Of a stretch of DNA of 14,334 nucleotides, positions 1 to 6,093 are shown one piece after another. The DNA lies in NCBI GenBank assembly GCA_023544495.1, contig JAMJFV010000043.1, positions 1 to 14,334 on the forward strand, written 5' to 3'. The DNA comes from ANME-2 cluster archaeon. Lineage in GTDB: Archaea; Halobacteriota; Methanosarcinia; Methanosarcinales; Methanocomedenaceae. A program made the translations under genes and the position numbers. How positions within the stretch are numbered: position 1 is the stretch's first letter; every line of letters begins with the position of its first letter. The notes under the pieces are model-generated. The model was not told the origin of the DNA. It did not search any database and worked only from the letters and a program-made list of their open reading frames with translations.

Positions 1-504
1 AAGAGTACTCTTTCAAAGACCATTGCCGAGCATTTCTTTCTCAAACATGTGTCATCAGGCGATTTATTTCGCGCTATGGCGAAAGAGCGTGGGGTGAGCC
101 TGGAGGAGTTCGGGCATATTGCTGAAGTAGACCCTGCCATTGATAATGAGATTGACAGGCGGCAGGTAGAAATGTCAAAGACAGGCGGAGATTTCCTTTT
201 CGAGGGCAGGCTTTCGGGTATGTTGAACGATGCAGACCTGAAGATCATGCTTAAGACCGATGTTACTATCAGGGCACGCCGGATCGCAGCCCGTGAAGAT
301 ATTTCCCTGGAGCAGGCCATGCACGAGACCATTGAGCGACAGAAAAGTGAGGCCAAGCGGTATAAGGAGTATTATGATATTGATATAACCGACCTGACGC
401 TGTATGATCTGGTGCTGGAATCCAGTGTATGGGACAAAGAAGCAACAGCAAAGGTCGCAATCGCTGCGATAGGATCTATGAAAGATAAGGAGTTGAGGGG
501 ATAA
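1..504 (+). CDS. cmk: Cytidylate kinase (archaeal Cmk), 5' truncated by the window edge
   Basis: Cmk phosphorylates CMP and dCMP to the diphosphates using ATP in the cytoplasm. The frame is open from base 1, which reads KSTLSKTIAEHF. This is the end of the P-loop, so roughly the first ten residues lie outside the window, and the GTG at 49 is internal rather than a start. Visible hallmarks of the adenylate/cytidylate kinase fold are HVSSGDLFR just after the P-loop, FEGRLSG near the NMP-binding region, and an Arg-rich lid segment (RARRIAARED). RYKEYYDID and the LYDLVLES ending are typical of archaeal Cmk. The visible 167 residues match the family's usual length of about 180. The TAA stop (502-504) directly abuts the GTG start of the next gene, so the pair is one transcript. 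In archaea cmk and cbf5 commonly sit at the tail of the secY-adk ribosomal-protein cluster, which probably lies just upstream. Confidence 0.93.
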   Translation, partial: KSTLSKTIAEHFFLKHVSSGDLFRAMAKERGVSLEEFGHIAEVDPAIDNEIDRRQVEMSKTGGDFLFEGRLSGMLNDADLKIMLKTDVTIRARRIAAREDISLEQAMHETIERQKSEAKRYKEYYDIDITDLTLYDLVLESSVWDKEATAKVAIAAIGSMKDKELRG

Positions 505-1524
505 GTGGAACATACATTACCTGCTGATATCGAGCGGGAATTGAAGGAAAAGGTGGAGGAGACCACTGACCCTGAACATGGGTTCATGCCGAACAAGCGT
601 CCTATAAAAGAATATATCAATAACGGAGTCATTAATCTGGATAAACCCTCAGGTCCCACGAGCCATGAAGTAACGTCCTGGGTGAAGAAGATACTGGACC
701 TGCCCAGGGCCGGACATGGTGGAACCCTGGACCCTAAAGTTACGGGACTGCTCCCTGTTATGCTTGGTGATGCCACTAAATCGGTGGGGGCACTGATGAG
801 TGCGGGCAAAGAATATATATGTTTAATGAAATTACACTCCACCGTAAAAAAGACTGCCCTTATGCGGGTCGCCCAGGAGTTTACCGGTCCCATCTACCAG
901 AAACCTCCGATCAAATCAGCAGTGAAACGTGAGGTAAGGATACGGAATATCTATTACCTTGAAATCCTGGAGATCGAAGATACCAATGTGCTGATGCGCG
1001 TTGGCTGCGAGTCCGGCACCTATATCAGGAAATTGTGTCATGATATTGGTGCGGCGCTGGGTACCGGTGCACACATGCAGGAACTGCGGCGTACACGCAG
1101 CGGGCCCTTTCGGGAAGATAACAGCACGATAACGCTGTTCGACCTGAAGGATGCCATGGTGATGTACCAGGAGTCCGGGGACGAGAGCGAATTGCGCCGG
1201 GTGATCCTGCCCAAAGAGGCAGGTCTTGTGCATCTGCCCCGTATCATAATACGGGATAGTGCTGTGGATGCTATCTGCCACGGGGCCGGTCTGGCCGCGC
1301 CCGGTGTGGTGAAGATCGATACCGGTATTAACCCTGGCGATATGGTTCTTGTCATGAGTCTCAAGGGCGAGGCGGTATCGCTGGCGAATGCCCTGATGGA
1401 CACGGACGCTGTGCTGCAGGCTGAAACTGGTATGGTGGCTGACACCAAACGGGTACTGATGCCCGAAGGAACCTATCCCAAGGGCTGGACAGCGAAGACG
1501 GAACACAGAGGTAAAGCTGACTGA
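505..1524 (+). CDS. cbf5: Archaeal H/ACA RNP pseudouridine synthase Cbf5 (TruB/dyskerin family) with PUA domain
   Basis: Cbf5 is the catalytic subunit of the H/ACA guide ribonucleoprotein. It converts uridines in rRNA to pseudouridine and, in archaea, can also form tRNA pseudouridine 55. The 339 residues match the usual archaeal length. The N-terminal region (about 40-240) carries the TruB catalytic motif HGGTLDPKVTG with the catalytic Asp at residue 76, preceded by GVINLDKPSGPTSHE. Further TruB motifs are KPPIKSAVKR and SGTYIRKLCHDIG. The C-terminal part (about 245-330, from LVHLPRIIIRD to PEGTYPKGW) is a PUA RNA-binding domain. The GTG start at 505 touches the cmk stop, with purine-rich GAGGGG at 495-500 as ribosome binding site, so translation is probably coupled. 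tRNA-Ser follows after 37 nt. Cbf5 is heavily conserved, so this assignment is secure. Confidence 0.96.
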   Translation: MEHTLPADIERELKEKVEETTDPEHGFMPNKRPIKEYINNGVINLDKPSGPTSHEVTSWVKKILDLPRAGHGGTLDPKVTGLLPVMLGDATKSVGALMSAGKEYICLMKLHSTVKKTALMRVAQEFTGPIYQKPPIKSAVKREVRIRNIYYLEILEIEDTNVLMRVGCESGTYIRKLCHDIGAALGTGAHMQELRRTRSGPFREDNSTITLFDLKDAMVMYQESGDESELRRVILPKEAGLVHLPRIIIRDSAVDAICHGAGLAAPGVVKIDTGINPGDMVLVMSLKGEAVSLANALMDTDAVLQAETGMVADTKRVLMPEGTYPKGWTAKTEHRGKAD

Positions 1525-1561
1525 AGAACAATCGGTCAATTGCACAATACGACACCAAAAT

Positions 1562-1646
1562 GCCGAGGTAGTCTAGCGGTAGGGCGCAAGCCTGGAAAGC
1601 TTGTGGGGCTTGGTTCCCCTCGGGAGTTCGAATCTCCCCCTCGGCG
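1562..1646 (+). tRNA. tRNA-Ser (anticodon GGA)
   Basis: The 85-nt sequence folds as a class II tRNA. The acceptor arms GCCGAGG (1562-1568) and CCTCGGC (1639-1645) pair perfectly, with G1646 as discriminator. The D arm contains AGCGGTAGGGC. The anticodon stem CAAGC/GCTTG encloses the loop CTGGAAA, with anticodon GGA at 1594-1596, which reads UCC and UCU serine codons. A long variable arm (1604-1621, GGGG paired with CCCC) is diagnostic of serine or leucine tRNAs. The T arm is GGGAG-TTCGAAT-CTCCC. No intron is seen and CCA is not encoded, as is usual in archaea. It lies 37 nt after cbf5 without an obvious own TATA box, so it may be processed from the cbf5 transcript. Confidence 0.96.
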
Positions 1647-1668
1647 CTTAATTATTTACCAGATACCA

Positions 1669-1683
1669 TACATGAATCATGTA
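1669..1683. repeat. Perfect 7-bp inverted repeat downstream of tRNA-Ser
   Basis: TACATGA, one central base, then TCATGTA. It starts 23 nt after the tRNA 3' end and lies before the recognisable intron remnant. No T-run follows, so it is not an obvious terminator. It may be an operator, a small RNA hairpin or chance. Nothing else can be supported in 1647-1700. Confidence 0.35.
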
Positions 1684-1699
1684 GTCTCAAAACAATACA

Positions 1700-1825
1700 G
1701 CCATTAAATTGTTAACTGCTGCCCGATACTGAAAGGGTTATGAAATGCGTGAGCCATATGCGGTGAAAGTCACACGTACGGTTCTTAGAAGAGGGAGAAC
1801 GAGCAATCGTTCTTCCTTATTCGAC
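1700..1825 (+). mobile_element. 3' remnant of a group II intron (end of domain IV, domains V and VI)
   Basis: Bases 1751-1784 match the universally conserved 34-nt domain V of group II introns: GAGCC at the start, the GAAA tetraloop at 1765-1768, and ACGTACGGTTC at the end. Domain VI follows (about 1787-1824), with stem AGAACGA/TCGTTCT closed by a GCAA loop. Its unpaired A at 1819 sits six bases from the predicted 3' end (...TTCGAC at 1825), as expected of a branch-point adenosine. No reverse transcriptase/maturase frame or domain I lies upstream; the tRNA gene is only about 100 nt from domain V. This is therefore a 5'-deleted relic. Relative to the consensus I know, domain V has two A.C mismatches (A1756 opposite C1779, and C1761 opposite A1772), which also argues for decay. 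The left boundary is uncertain. Confidence 0.8.
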
Positions 1826-2109
1826 ACTTGCTTTGTATAATGCGTTTTTTCATGCAGCAATGGCATTCCTTTTTAAAAATGAGATAAAGGAGAGAAGTCA
1901 TTTCTGTGTGGCAAGGTATGTGGAATCGGAGTATGTTTTTAATAATAAGCTTGATAAAAAGTTTGTTTTATTTCTCGATTCTTTGCGGGAATGTGTGATC
2001 GAATTTTATAAACTGTCACATGTTTTTTCCTGACAGAATAGAAGACATTCTTGAAAATATAGAGGTTCAATGTTTCAAACGAGGGATAAACCCCCCATAT
2101 CCAAAATAA
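1826..2109 (+). pseudogene. 3' half of a HEPN-domain gene, cut by the group II intron and frameshifted
   Basis: Directly after the predicted intron 3' end the frame reads LALYNAFFHAAMAFLF, then KERSHFCVARYVESEY and LDKKFVLFLDSLRE. This pattern matches the core helices of HEPN proteins (YxAxFHAA...KxRSHxxVxxxLxxxY...LRE), which are often RNase toxins paired with minimal nucleotidyltransferases. The original frame stops at 2031-2033 just after a T6 run (2022-2028). In the +1 frame the sequence continues PDRIEDILENIEVQCFKR to a TAA at 2107, matching the usual final amphipathic helix of the family. A one-base indel in the T-run is the simplest reading. The N-terminal half expected upstream of the intron is absent, because tRNA-Ser lies there instead. 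The catalytic RX4-6H motif of HEPN toxins is not recognisable. No partner nucleotidyltransferase is visible. Confidence 0.65.
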
Positions 2110-2212
2110 TTTCCCATCCCTCCACAGATAAACAATAAAGGAGATTACATCCAATTCTTATCTATTACAAACGGGGGATATCCACAACATTCATTCCATC
2201 GCAGGTATAACC

Positions 2213-3925
2213 ATGAAGAAGAATCAGGACACTGCTGACCTCCTGTACCACATTGCCGAGCTGCTGGAACTAAAGGGAGAAAGCACTTTCAAGGTCAGGG
2301 CGTACAACAAAGCTGCCAGAGCGGTCGAAACCCTGGACACCGATATCCAGGAGATCTATGCAGCCCAGGACCTGGAATCCATTCCCGGCGTGGGCCTGGC
2401 CATCGCACAGAAGATCGGGGAATACCTGAAGACCGGCAACCTGGAATACTACGATGAGCTCTGCAAGAACATCCCTGCCGGGCTGAGCGAGATGTTGAAG
2501 ATACCCGGCCTGGGACCCAAGACCGTCCAGCTCATGTATAGCAGGGCCGGTATTACCGATATTGACGCACTGGAACAGGCCGCACGGTCCCGCCGGCTGC
2601 GCAGGTTGCCCGGGTTCGGCGAGACAAAAGAGAAGAACATCATTAAGGCCATTGAGCGGTACCGGCAGCGAAGCGGCAGGATCACCTTCGGAAAAGCCCA
2701 CTACCTGATGGATGAAATATTTCAGTACCTGGACCGGTACGTGAAGACCGGCACCATCGTGCCGGCCGGCAGTTTGCGACGGGGCAGGGATACGGTGGGT
2801 GATATCGATCTCCTGGCAGTGCACGATAGTCCCGGCCAGCTGATCAGCGCCTTTGTGGGGATGCCTATAGTGGGACAGGTGCTGGGGAAAGGGAAGACCA
2901 AGGCCACCATCGTTACCAGGGATGCGGTGCAGGTAGACATGAGGATCCTGGAAGCGAGGTCCTATGGTACATCCCTCCAGTATTTCACCGGGTCAAAGGA
3001 CCATAATGTCAAACTGCGGCGTATTGCTCTTAAGCAGGGTCTCAGTCTCAGCGAGTATGCACTGGAAGATGTGGAATCCGGTCAAAAGATCTACTGCGAA
3101 ACAGAAGAGGAAGTATACCAGCATCTGGGCCTCCCGTATATCCCGCCCGAACTGAGGGAGGATACGGGAGAGATCGAAGCTGCCCTGAACGGGACCCTTC
3201 CCCACCTCATCACACTACAGGATATCAGGGGTGATCTGCATGTCCATTCCGACTGGAGCGACGGGAGTGATTCCCTGGAGACCCTGGCCACGGCAGCCGG
3301 GCAAAGGGGATATGGTTACATAGCCATCACCGACCATTCACGGTCACTGGGGATCGCCGGGGGACTGGGAGTCAACAGACTGCAGGAACAGATCCATGAG
3401 ATCCAGCGCCTGAACGAACAGCTTGACAATGTTACCCTCCTGTCCGGGACCGAGGTGGATATCAAGGCAGACGGGACCATAGACCTTCCCGATACCGTAC
3501 TTGCCAGATGCGATGTGGTGGTGGCAGCTGTGCATTCTGCGCACCAGCAGGACGAGCGCACCATGACAAAACGTATCATACGGGCCATGGAGAATCCCAA
3601 CATAGACATCCTGGCCCACCCTACGGGCCGGTTGATTGGGGAACGGGACCCCTACCAGGTGAACATGACAGCCGTGCTGGAGGCGGCTGAACGGACCGGG
3701 ACCGCCATGGAGATCAATGCCCAACCCAGCCGGCTTGACCTGATCGACGTGTACGTGCAAAAGGCCAAAGAACTGGGGGTCAGGATAGCTATCGGGACAG
3801 ATGCGCATGCCAGCAACGGACTGGATCTGATGCAGTTCGGGGTGATGGTGGCACGGCGGGGCTGGCTTGAAAAAGGGGACGTGGTAAATGCGCAGGAAGC
3901 AGATACATTACCTTTCAGATCATGA
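2213..3925 (+). CDS. polX: Family X DNA polymerase with PHP domain (PolX)
   Basis: PolX fills short gaps in DNA during base excision repair, and in many prokaryotes its PHP domain adds 3'-5' exonuclease or AP-processing activity. The 570 residues match the family length. The order is: N-terminal 8-kDa-like and helix-hairpin-helix region (LESIPGVGLAIAQKIGEYL, about 54-72; LKIPGLGPKTVQLMY, 95-109; RLPGFGETKEKNI, 131-143); then the nucleotidyltransferase motif GSLRRGRDTVGDID (186-199) with metal-binding Asp197 and Asp199 and a third Asp at 242; then a PHP domain (about 338-570). The PHP metal ligands are visible as DLHVH (343, 345), ITDH (375), GTEVDI (414), AAVHSAH (441), LAHPTGR (469) and GTDAH (530, 532). 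All active-site residues appear intact. The ATG at 2213 begins a standard PolX N-terminus. It overlaps the next gene by ATGA. Confidence 0.95.
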   Translation: MKKNQDTADLLYHIAELLELKGESTFKVRAYNKAARAVETLDTDIQEIYAAQDLESIPGVGLAIAQKIGEYLKTGNLEYYDELCKNIPAGLSEMLKIPGLGPKTVQLMYSRAGITDIDALEQAARSRRLRRLPGFGETKEKNIIKAIERYRQRSGRITFGKAHYLMDEIFQYLDRYVKTGTIVPAGSLRRGRDTVGDIDLLAVHDSPGQLISAFVGMPIVGQVLGKGKTKATIVTRDAVQVDMRILEARSYGTSLQYFTGSKDHNVKLRRIALKQGLSLSEYALEDVESGQKIYCETEEEVYQHLGLPYIPPELREDTGEIEAALNGTLPHLITLQDIRGDLHVHSDWSDGSDSLETLATAAGQRGYGYIAITDHSRSLGIAGGLGVNRLQEQIHEIQRLNEQLDNVTLLSGTEVDIKADGTIDLPDTVLARCDVVVAAVHSAHQQDERTMTKRIIRAMENPNIDILAHPTGRLIGERDPYQVNMTAVLEAAERTGTAMEINAQPSRLDLIDVYVQKAKELGVRIAIGTDAHASNGLDLMQFGVMVARRGWLEKGDVVNAQEADTLPFRS

Positions 3926-4617
3926 GCAGAAAACGAAATATTGAGCGCCTCCTGGAACAATGGGGCGGCACATTCTCTTCCGGACTGGGTATTGACATCG
4001 AGTCCGGCAGGTCGGATGAGATATTCAAATGGTTCCTGGCTTCCATACTGTTTGGAACCAGGATCAGGCAGAATGTGGCAGAAAAGACGTACCGGCAGTT
4101 CGAGAACAACAGGGTCCTGACCCCGGATGATATCCTGGCCACGGGCTGGGACGGCCTGGTGGAGATCCTGGATTCGGGTGGGTACGTGCGCTACAATTTC
4201 AAGACAGCAACCAAACTGCTGGAAATCGCCGGGTTGTTGAATACCAGATATAGCGGGGACCTGAACAATCTTCATGAAGAAGCGAAAGATGCAGCAGACC
4301 TGGAAACAAAACTGGATGAGTTCAAAGGCGTGGGTCCCGTAACCGTGAATATATTTCTCCGGGAACTCAGAGGAATATGGGAAAAGGCAGATCCTCTGCC
4401 TGGTGATAGAGTGATCGAAGCTGCAATGGACCTTGGATTTATCTCATCAGCGAGGAAAGACCGGAAAGAGCGAAAGCGTGACCTTGAGACGGTGTGGGAA
4501 CGAACCGGCCTGTCCGGCAACTTTTCTGTTTTCGAGGCATCCCTGGTAAGATACGGGATTGAATTGCGAAGACAAAAAAGACGGGGAAAAGAAATCTTAA
4601 ATCCCTTTGGGCCGTGA
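3922..4617 (+). CDS. HhH-GPD superfamily DNA repair protein (endonuclease III-like, no Fe-S cluster)
   Basis: This 231-residue protein shows the helix-hairpin-helix of the base-excision glycosylase superfamily at LDEFKGVGPVTVNIFLREL (131-149). An acidic segment, ADPLPGDRVIEAA, follows about 18-24 residues later, and Asp157 or Asp162 would be the candidate catalytic Asp. The position of the Schiff-base lysine of endonuclease III is Val140, so if it is a glycosylase it is probably monofunctional. There is no cysteine anywhere, so the C-terminal 4Fe-4S cluster of endonuclease III is missing. SILFGTRIRQNVAEKTY and GGYVRYNFKTATKLLEI resemble a conserved archaeal HhH family without a known substrate. 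The start codon lies inside the polX stop (ATGA, 3922-3925), so the two are translationally coupled, which suggests excision followed by gap filling. The substrate is unknown. Confidence 0.8.
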   Translation: MSRKRNIERLLEQWGGTFSSGLGIDIESGRSDEIFKWFLASILFGTRIRQNVAEKTYRQFENNRVLTPDDILATGWDGLVEILDSGGYVRYNFKTATKLLEIAGLLNTRYSGDLNNLHEEAKDAADLETKLDEFKGVGPVTVNIFLRELRGIWEKADPLPGDRVIEAAMDLGFISSARKDRKERKRDLETVWERTGLSGNFSVFEASLVRYGIELRRQKRRGKEILNPFGP

Positions 4618-4784
4618 TAGCCCGCGGCTGGCATCGAGTTTTTATCTTAACAGATACCGAATCGAGCGCTATGGCAGTTTTGAACTCTGATATGGTTGCT
4701 GGATCGTTATTCTGGCTGATCATTCCTTTCATCTGAGTTGTATCAGTACTAATCTTGTGTATCATTCTCTATCAAGATTCTATC

Positions 4785-4792
4785 TTTATATA
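4785..4792 (+). promoter_or_regulatory. Archaeal TATA box of the phosphoribosyltransferase gene
   Basis: TTTATATA about 32-39 nt upstream of the ATG at 4824. Archaeal transcription starts roughly 25 nt downstream of the box, that is near 4812-4818. This rules out the GTG at 4755 as a start and leaves a very short leader containing GGGG at 4814-4817. Confidence 0.6.
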
Positions 4793-4823
4793 CAGGCAAG
4801 GAAATGAAATAGTGGGGAATGAA

Positions 4824-5510
4824 ATGGGTACTTTCATTGAGGACATGTCCCTGCGGGACAGGCTGAGGGTATTTGCGGACAGGAGAGACGCTGGCAGGCA
4901 GCTTGCCAAAGTACTGCTCAAATACAGGAATACCAATACAATCGTCATGGCTATTCCTGCAGGCGGGGTGCCTGTAGCTGCGGAACTTGCCACGGCTCTT
5001 CATTTACCGGCAGACCTGGTCATCGTGCGAAAGATTCAGATGCCTGATAATCCGGAAGCAGGTATAGGGGCAATGAGTCCTGATGGGGAAATGATCCTGA
5101 ACGTATCGTGGGTTGCCCGGCTGCACATAACCAAAGACGAGATTATCGCACAGAAACAGAAAACGCTTGATACCATACAAAAAAGGGAACAGACATTCAG
5201 GAAGAAGAGACCCTATCACAACATGAGGGAGAGGACAGTTATCCTGGTGGATGATGGATTGGCATCGGGATATACCATGCTTGTAGCTGTCGATTTTATG
5301 CGAAGTTTGGATCCTTTAAAGGTGGTAATTGCCGTTCCAACAGCATCCAATACAACCGTGGATATGTTATTGCCGAAGGTAGAAGAACTGGTATGCCTGA
5401 ATGTGAGGCGTGGGAATTATTTTGCCGTTGCTGATGCCTACAGGAATTGGTATGATCTGGGGGATGAGGAGGTACTTTCGATCATTGGAGCAGGACCGTT
5501 CCAGGTTTAA
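4824..5510 (+). CDS. Phosphoribosyltransferase-fold protein
   Basis: The PRPP-binding signature of type I phosphoribosyltransferases is plain: VILVDDGLASGYTM at about 139-152, two acidic residues then a Gly/Ser-rich loop. Other family features are the N-terminal FADRRDAGRQLAKVL, an early IPAGGVPVAAELA segment where the family usually has PRGG, and VRKIQMPDNPEAGIGA. The C-terminal DLGDEEV is also typical. This subgroup occurs alone or fused to dienelactone-hydrolase or erythromycin-esterase-like domains, and its substrate is unknown. I chose ATG 4824 (228 residues) because the TATA box at 4785 lies inside the longer alternative from GTG 4755, and GGGG at 4814-4817 fits as ribosome binding site. 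It appears monocistronic, standing 206 nt after the repair operon. The Arg-to-Ala change in the PRGG loop is the one oddity. Confidence 0.85.
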   Translation: MGTFIEDMSLRDRLRVFADRRDAGRQLAKVLLKYRNTNTIVMAIPAGGVPVAAELATALHLPADLVIVRKIQMPDNPEAGIGAMSPDGEMILNVSWVARLHITKDEIIAQKQKTLDTIQKREQTFRKKRPYHNMRERTVILVDDGLASGYTMLVAVDFMRSLDPLKVVIAVPTASNTTVDMLLPKVEELVCLNVRRGNYFAVADAYRNWYDLGDEEVLSIIGAGPFQV

Positions 5511-5609
5511 GTTCCCAATTTGTTATTATCATACACGCAAACTCTCATTTTCCAGGCTGTTGAAAGAACCTGGTCTCTCAGGTTGGATCTATGAGACTGC
5601 GAAAAATCC

Positions 5610-5616
5610 TTATATC
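5610..5616 (+). promoter_or_regulatory. TATA-like box upstream of an orphan short frame
   Basis: TTATATC, 33 nt before the ATG at 5649. The layout (TATA box, then GTGGGGGA and ATG) closely resembles that of the phosphoribosyltransferase gene (TATA box, GTGGGGA, ATG). It may be a duplicated or relic promoter. Confidence 0.4.
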
Positions 5617-5648
5617 ACTGAACACACAATTATCTTATTGGTGGGGGA

Positions 5649-5726
5649 ATGAAAATGGATTCGGTCGTACATCCTGCGAAAGATAAGGGTCGTATAAGGA
5701 ATTCTTATAAGACTGCTTTCTGTTAG
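5649..5726 (+). CDS. Possible 25-residue small ORF, or the 5' stub of a lost gene
   Basis: The frame reads MKMDSVVHPAKDKGRIRN and then ends YKTAFC before TAG. It has GGGGG at 5643-5647 directly before the ATG and a TATA-like box at the right distance. I recognise no family. The good start signals and absent body suggest either a real small protein or the beginning of a gene whose remainder was deleted. The following frame (5711-5848) overlaps its end and may be the fused 3' end of another gene. Confidence 0.25.
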   Translation: MKMDSVVHPAKDKGRIRNSYKTAFC

Positions 5727-5848
5727 CGAATCACCTGGTAAAGCGATGGCGTGTATGTTCCGGTCATACCACCGAACGCATAGACACCGAAGGCAACCGC
5801 GTGAGCTTGCTCGAGCCAGTGCCCATGCGATCGAAATTGGAGGAATAA
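5711..5848 (+). pseudogene. Possible C-terminal remnant of a VOC/glyoxalase-family gene
   Basis: A frame without a start codon ends HTTERIDTEGNRVSLLEP, then PMRSKLEE and TAA at 5846. The D-x-E-G-N-R-x-x-L pattern near a C-terminus is typical of vicinal-oxygen-chelate proteins, where the Glu or an adjacent residue helps bind metal. About 100 N-terminal residues expected of such a domain are missing. It sits just before a RibD-family remnant and 245 nt before an intact VOC gene. The short match makes this tentative. Confidence 0.3.
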
Positions 5849-5866
5849 GATTAAGGAGGAATGATT

Positions 5867-6071
5867 ATGAGAAAAGTTATTCTAAACACATTTGTAACGC
5901 TTGGCGGCGTTATGCAAGCACCCGGGGGGGCCGGAGGAAGATCCGACCGGCGGTTTTATCGCGGCCCATGAATCCGCCGGAGAGATCAAGACCGTATCGT
6001 TTGCGCCTGATAATCTGAGGATAGCGGAACTTGAAAGACGCAAACGACCTGCCGATGAGGGCAACGTATAG
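5867..6071 (+). pseudogene. RibD/dihydrofolate-reductase-family gene collapsed by internal deletion and frameshift
   Basis: A strong Shine-Dalgarno AAGGAGGA (5853-5860) precedes ATG 5867, which reads MRKVILNTFVTLGGVMQAPGG. This is the typical N-terminus of the YwjB/YyaP-like RibD C-terminal (DHFR-like) family, usually TLDGVMQAPGGPEEDPTGGF. The G7 run at 5924-5930 has one G too many. Removing it restores GPEEDPTGGFIAAHE and the frame stays open to TAG 6069. After GGF the text jumps to AGEIKTVSFAPDNLRIAELE and RRKRPADEG, which resembles the extreme C-terminus of the same family. About 140-150 codons between are missing. Both lesions make the gene non-functional. The start-signal quality and its VOC neighbours suggest an acquired cluster. 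I recognised the C-terminal match from memory of the family, not by alignment. Confidence 0.7.
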
Positions 6072-6093
6072 GAATACCAATAGGAGTACAATT

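Larger units (their letters stand above)
5511..5866. other. Gene-poor stretch with an orphan promoter and gene remnants
   Basis: No intact long gene is seen here. It holds a short imperfect hairpin (CCAGG 5552-5556 with CCTGG 5569-5573), a TATA-like box at 5610-5616, a 25-codon frame at 5649-5726 and a possible VOC C-terminal remnant ending at 5848, each listed separately. Together with the deleted RibD-like gene that follows, it looks like a decayed accessory segment. Confidence 0.5.

Noticed and set aside
916..1545. 209-residue - strand frame over cbf5, and similar long antisense frames over polX
   Set aside because: They lie opposite strongly conserved genes, show no family features, and are expected shadows of the codon composition.
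4618..4784. Possible C/D-box or H/ACA guide RNA between the HhH gene and the phosphoribosyltransferase gene
   Set aside because: A CTGA occurs but no paired C box (TGATGA) or terminal stem was found, so there is no support.
4755..4823. Longer phosphoribosyltransferase start at GTG 4755
   Set aside because: The clear TATA box at 4785-4792 lies inside this extension, and the added residues are not like the family N-terminus. ATG 4824 has a ribosome binding site.
6031..6093. Longer start of the tandem VOC protein at 6031
   Set aside because: The extension overlaps the tail of the RibD-like pseudogene and lacks a ribosome binding site, while ATG 6094 has TAGGAG upstream and begins the domain correctly.
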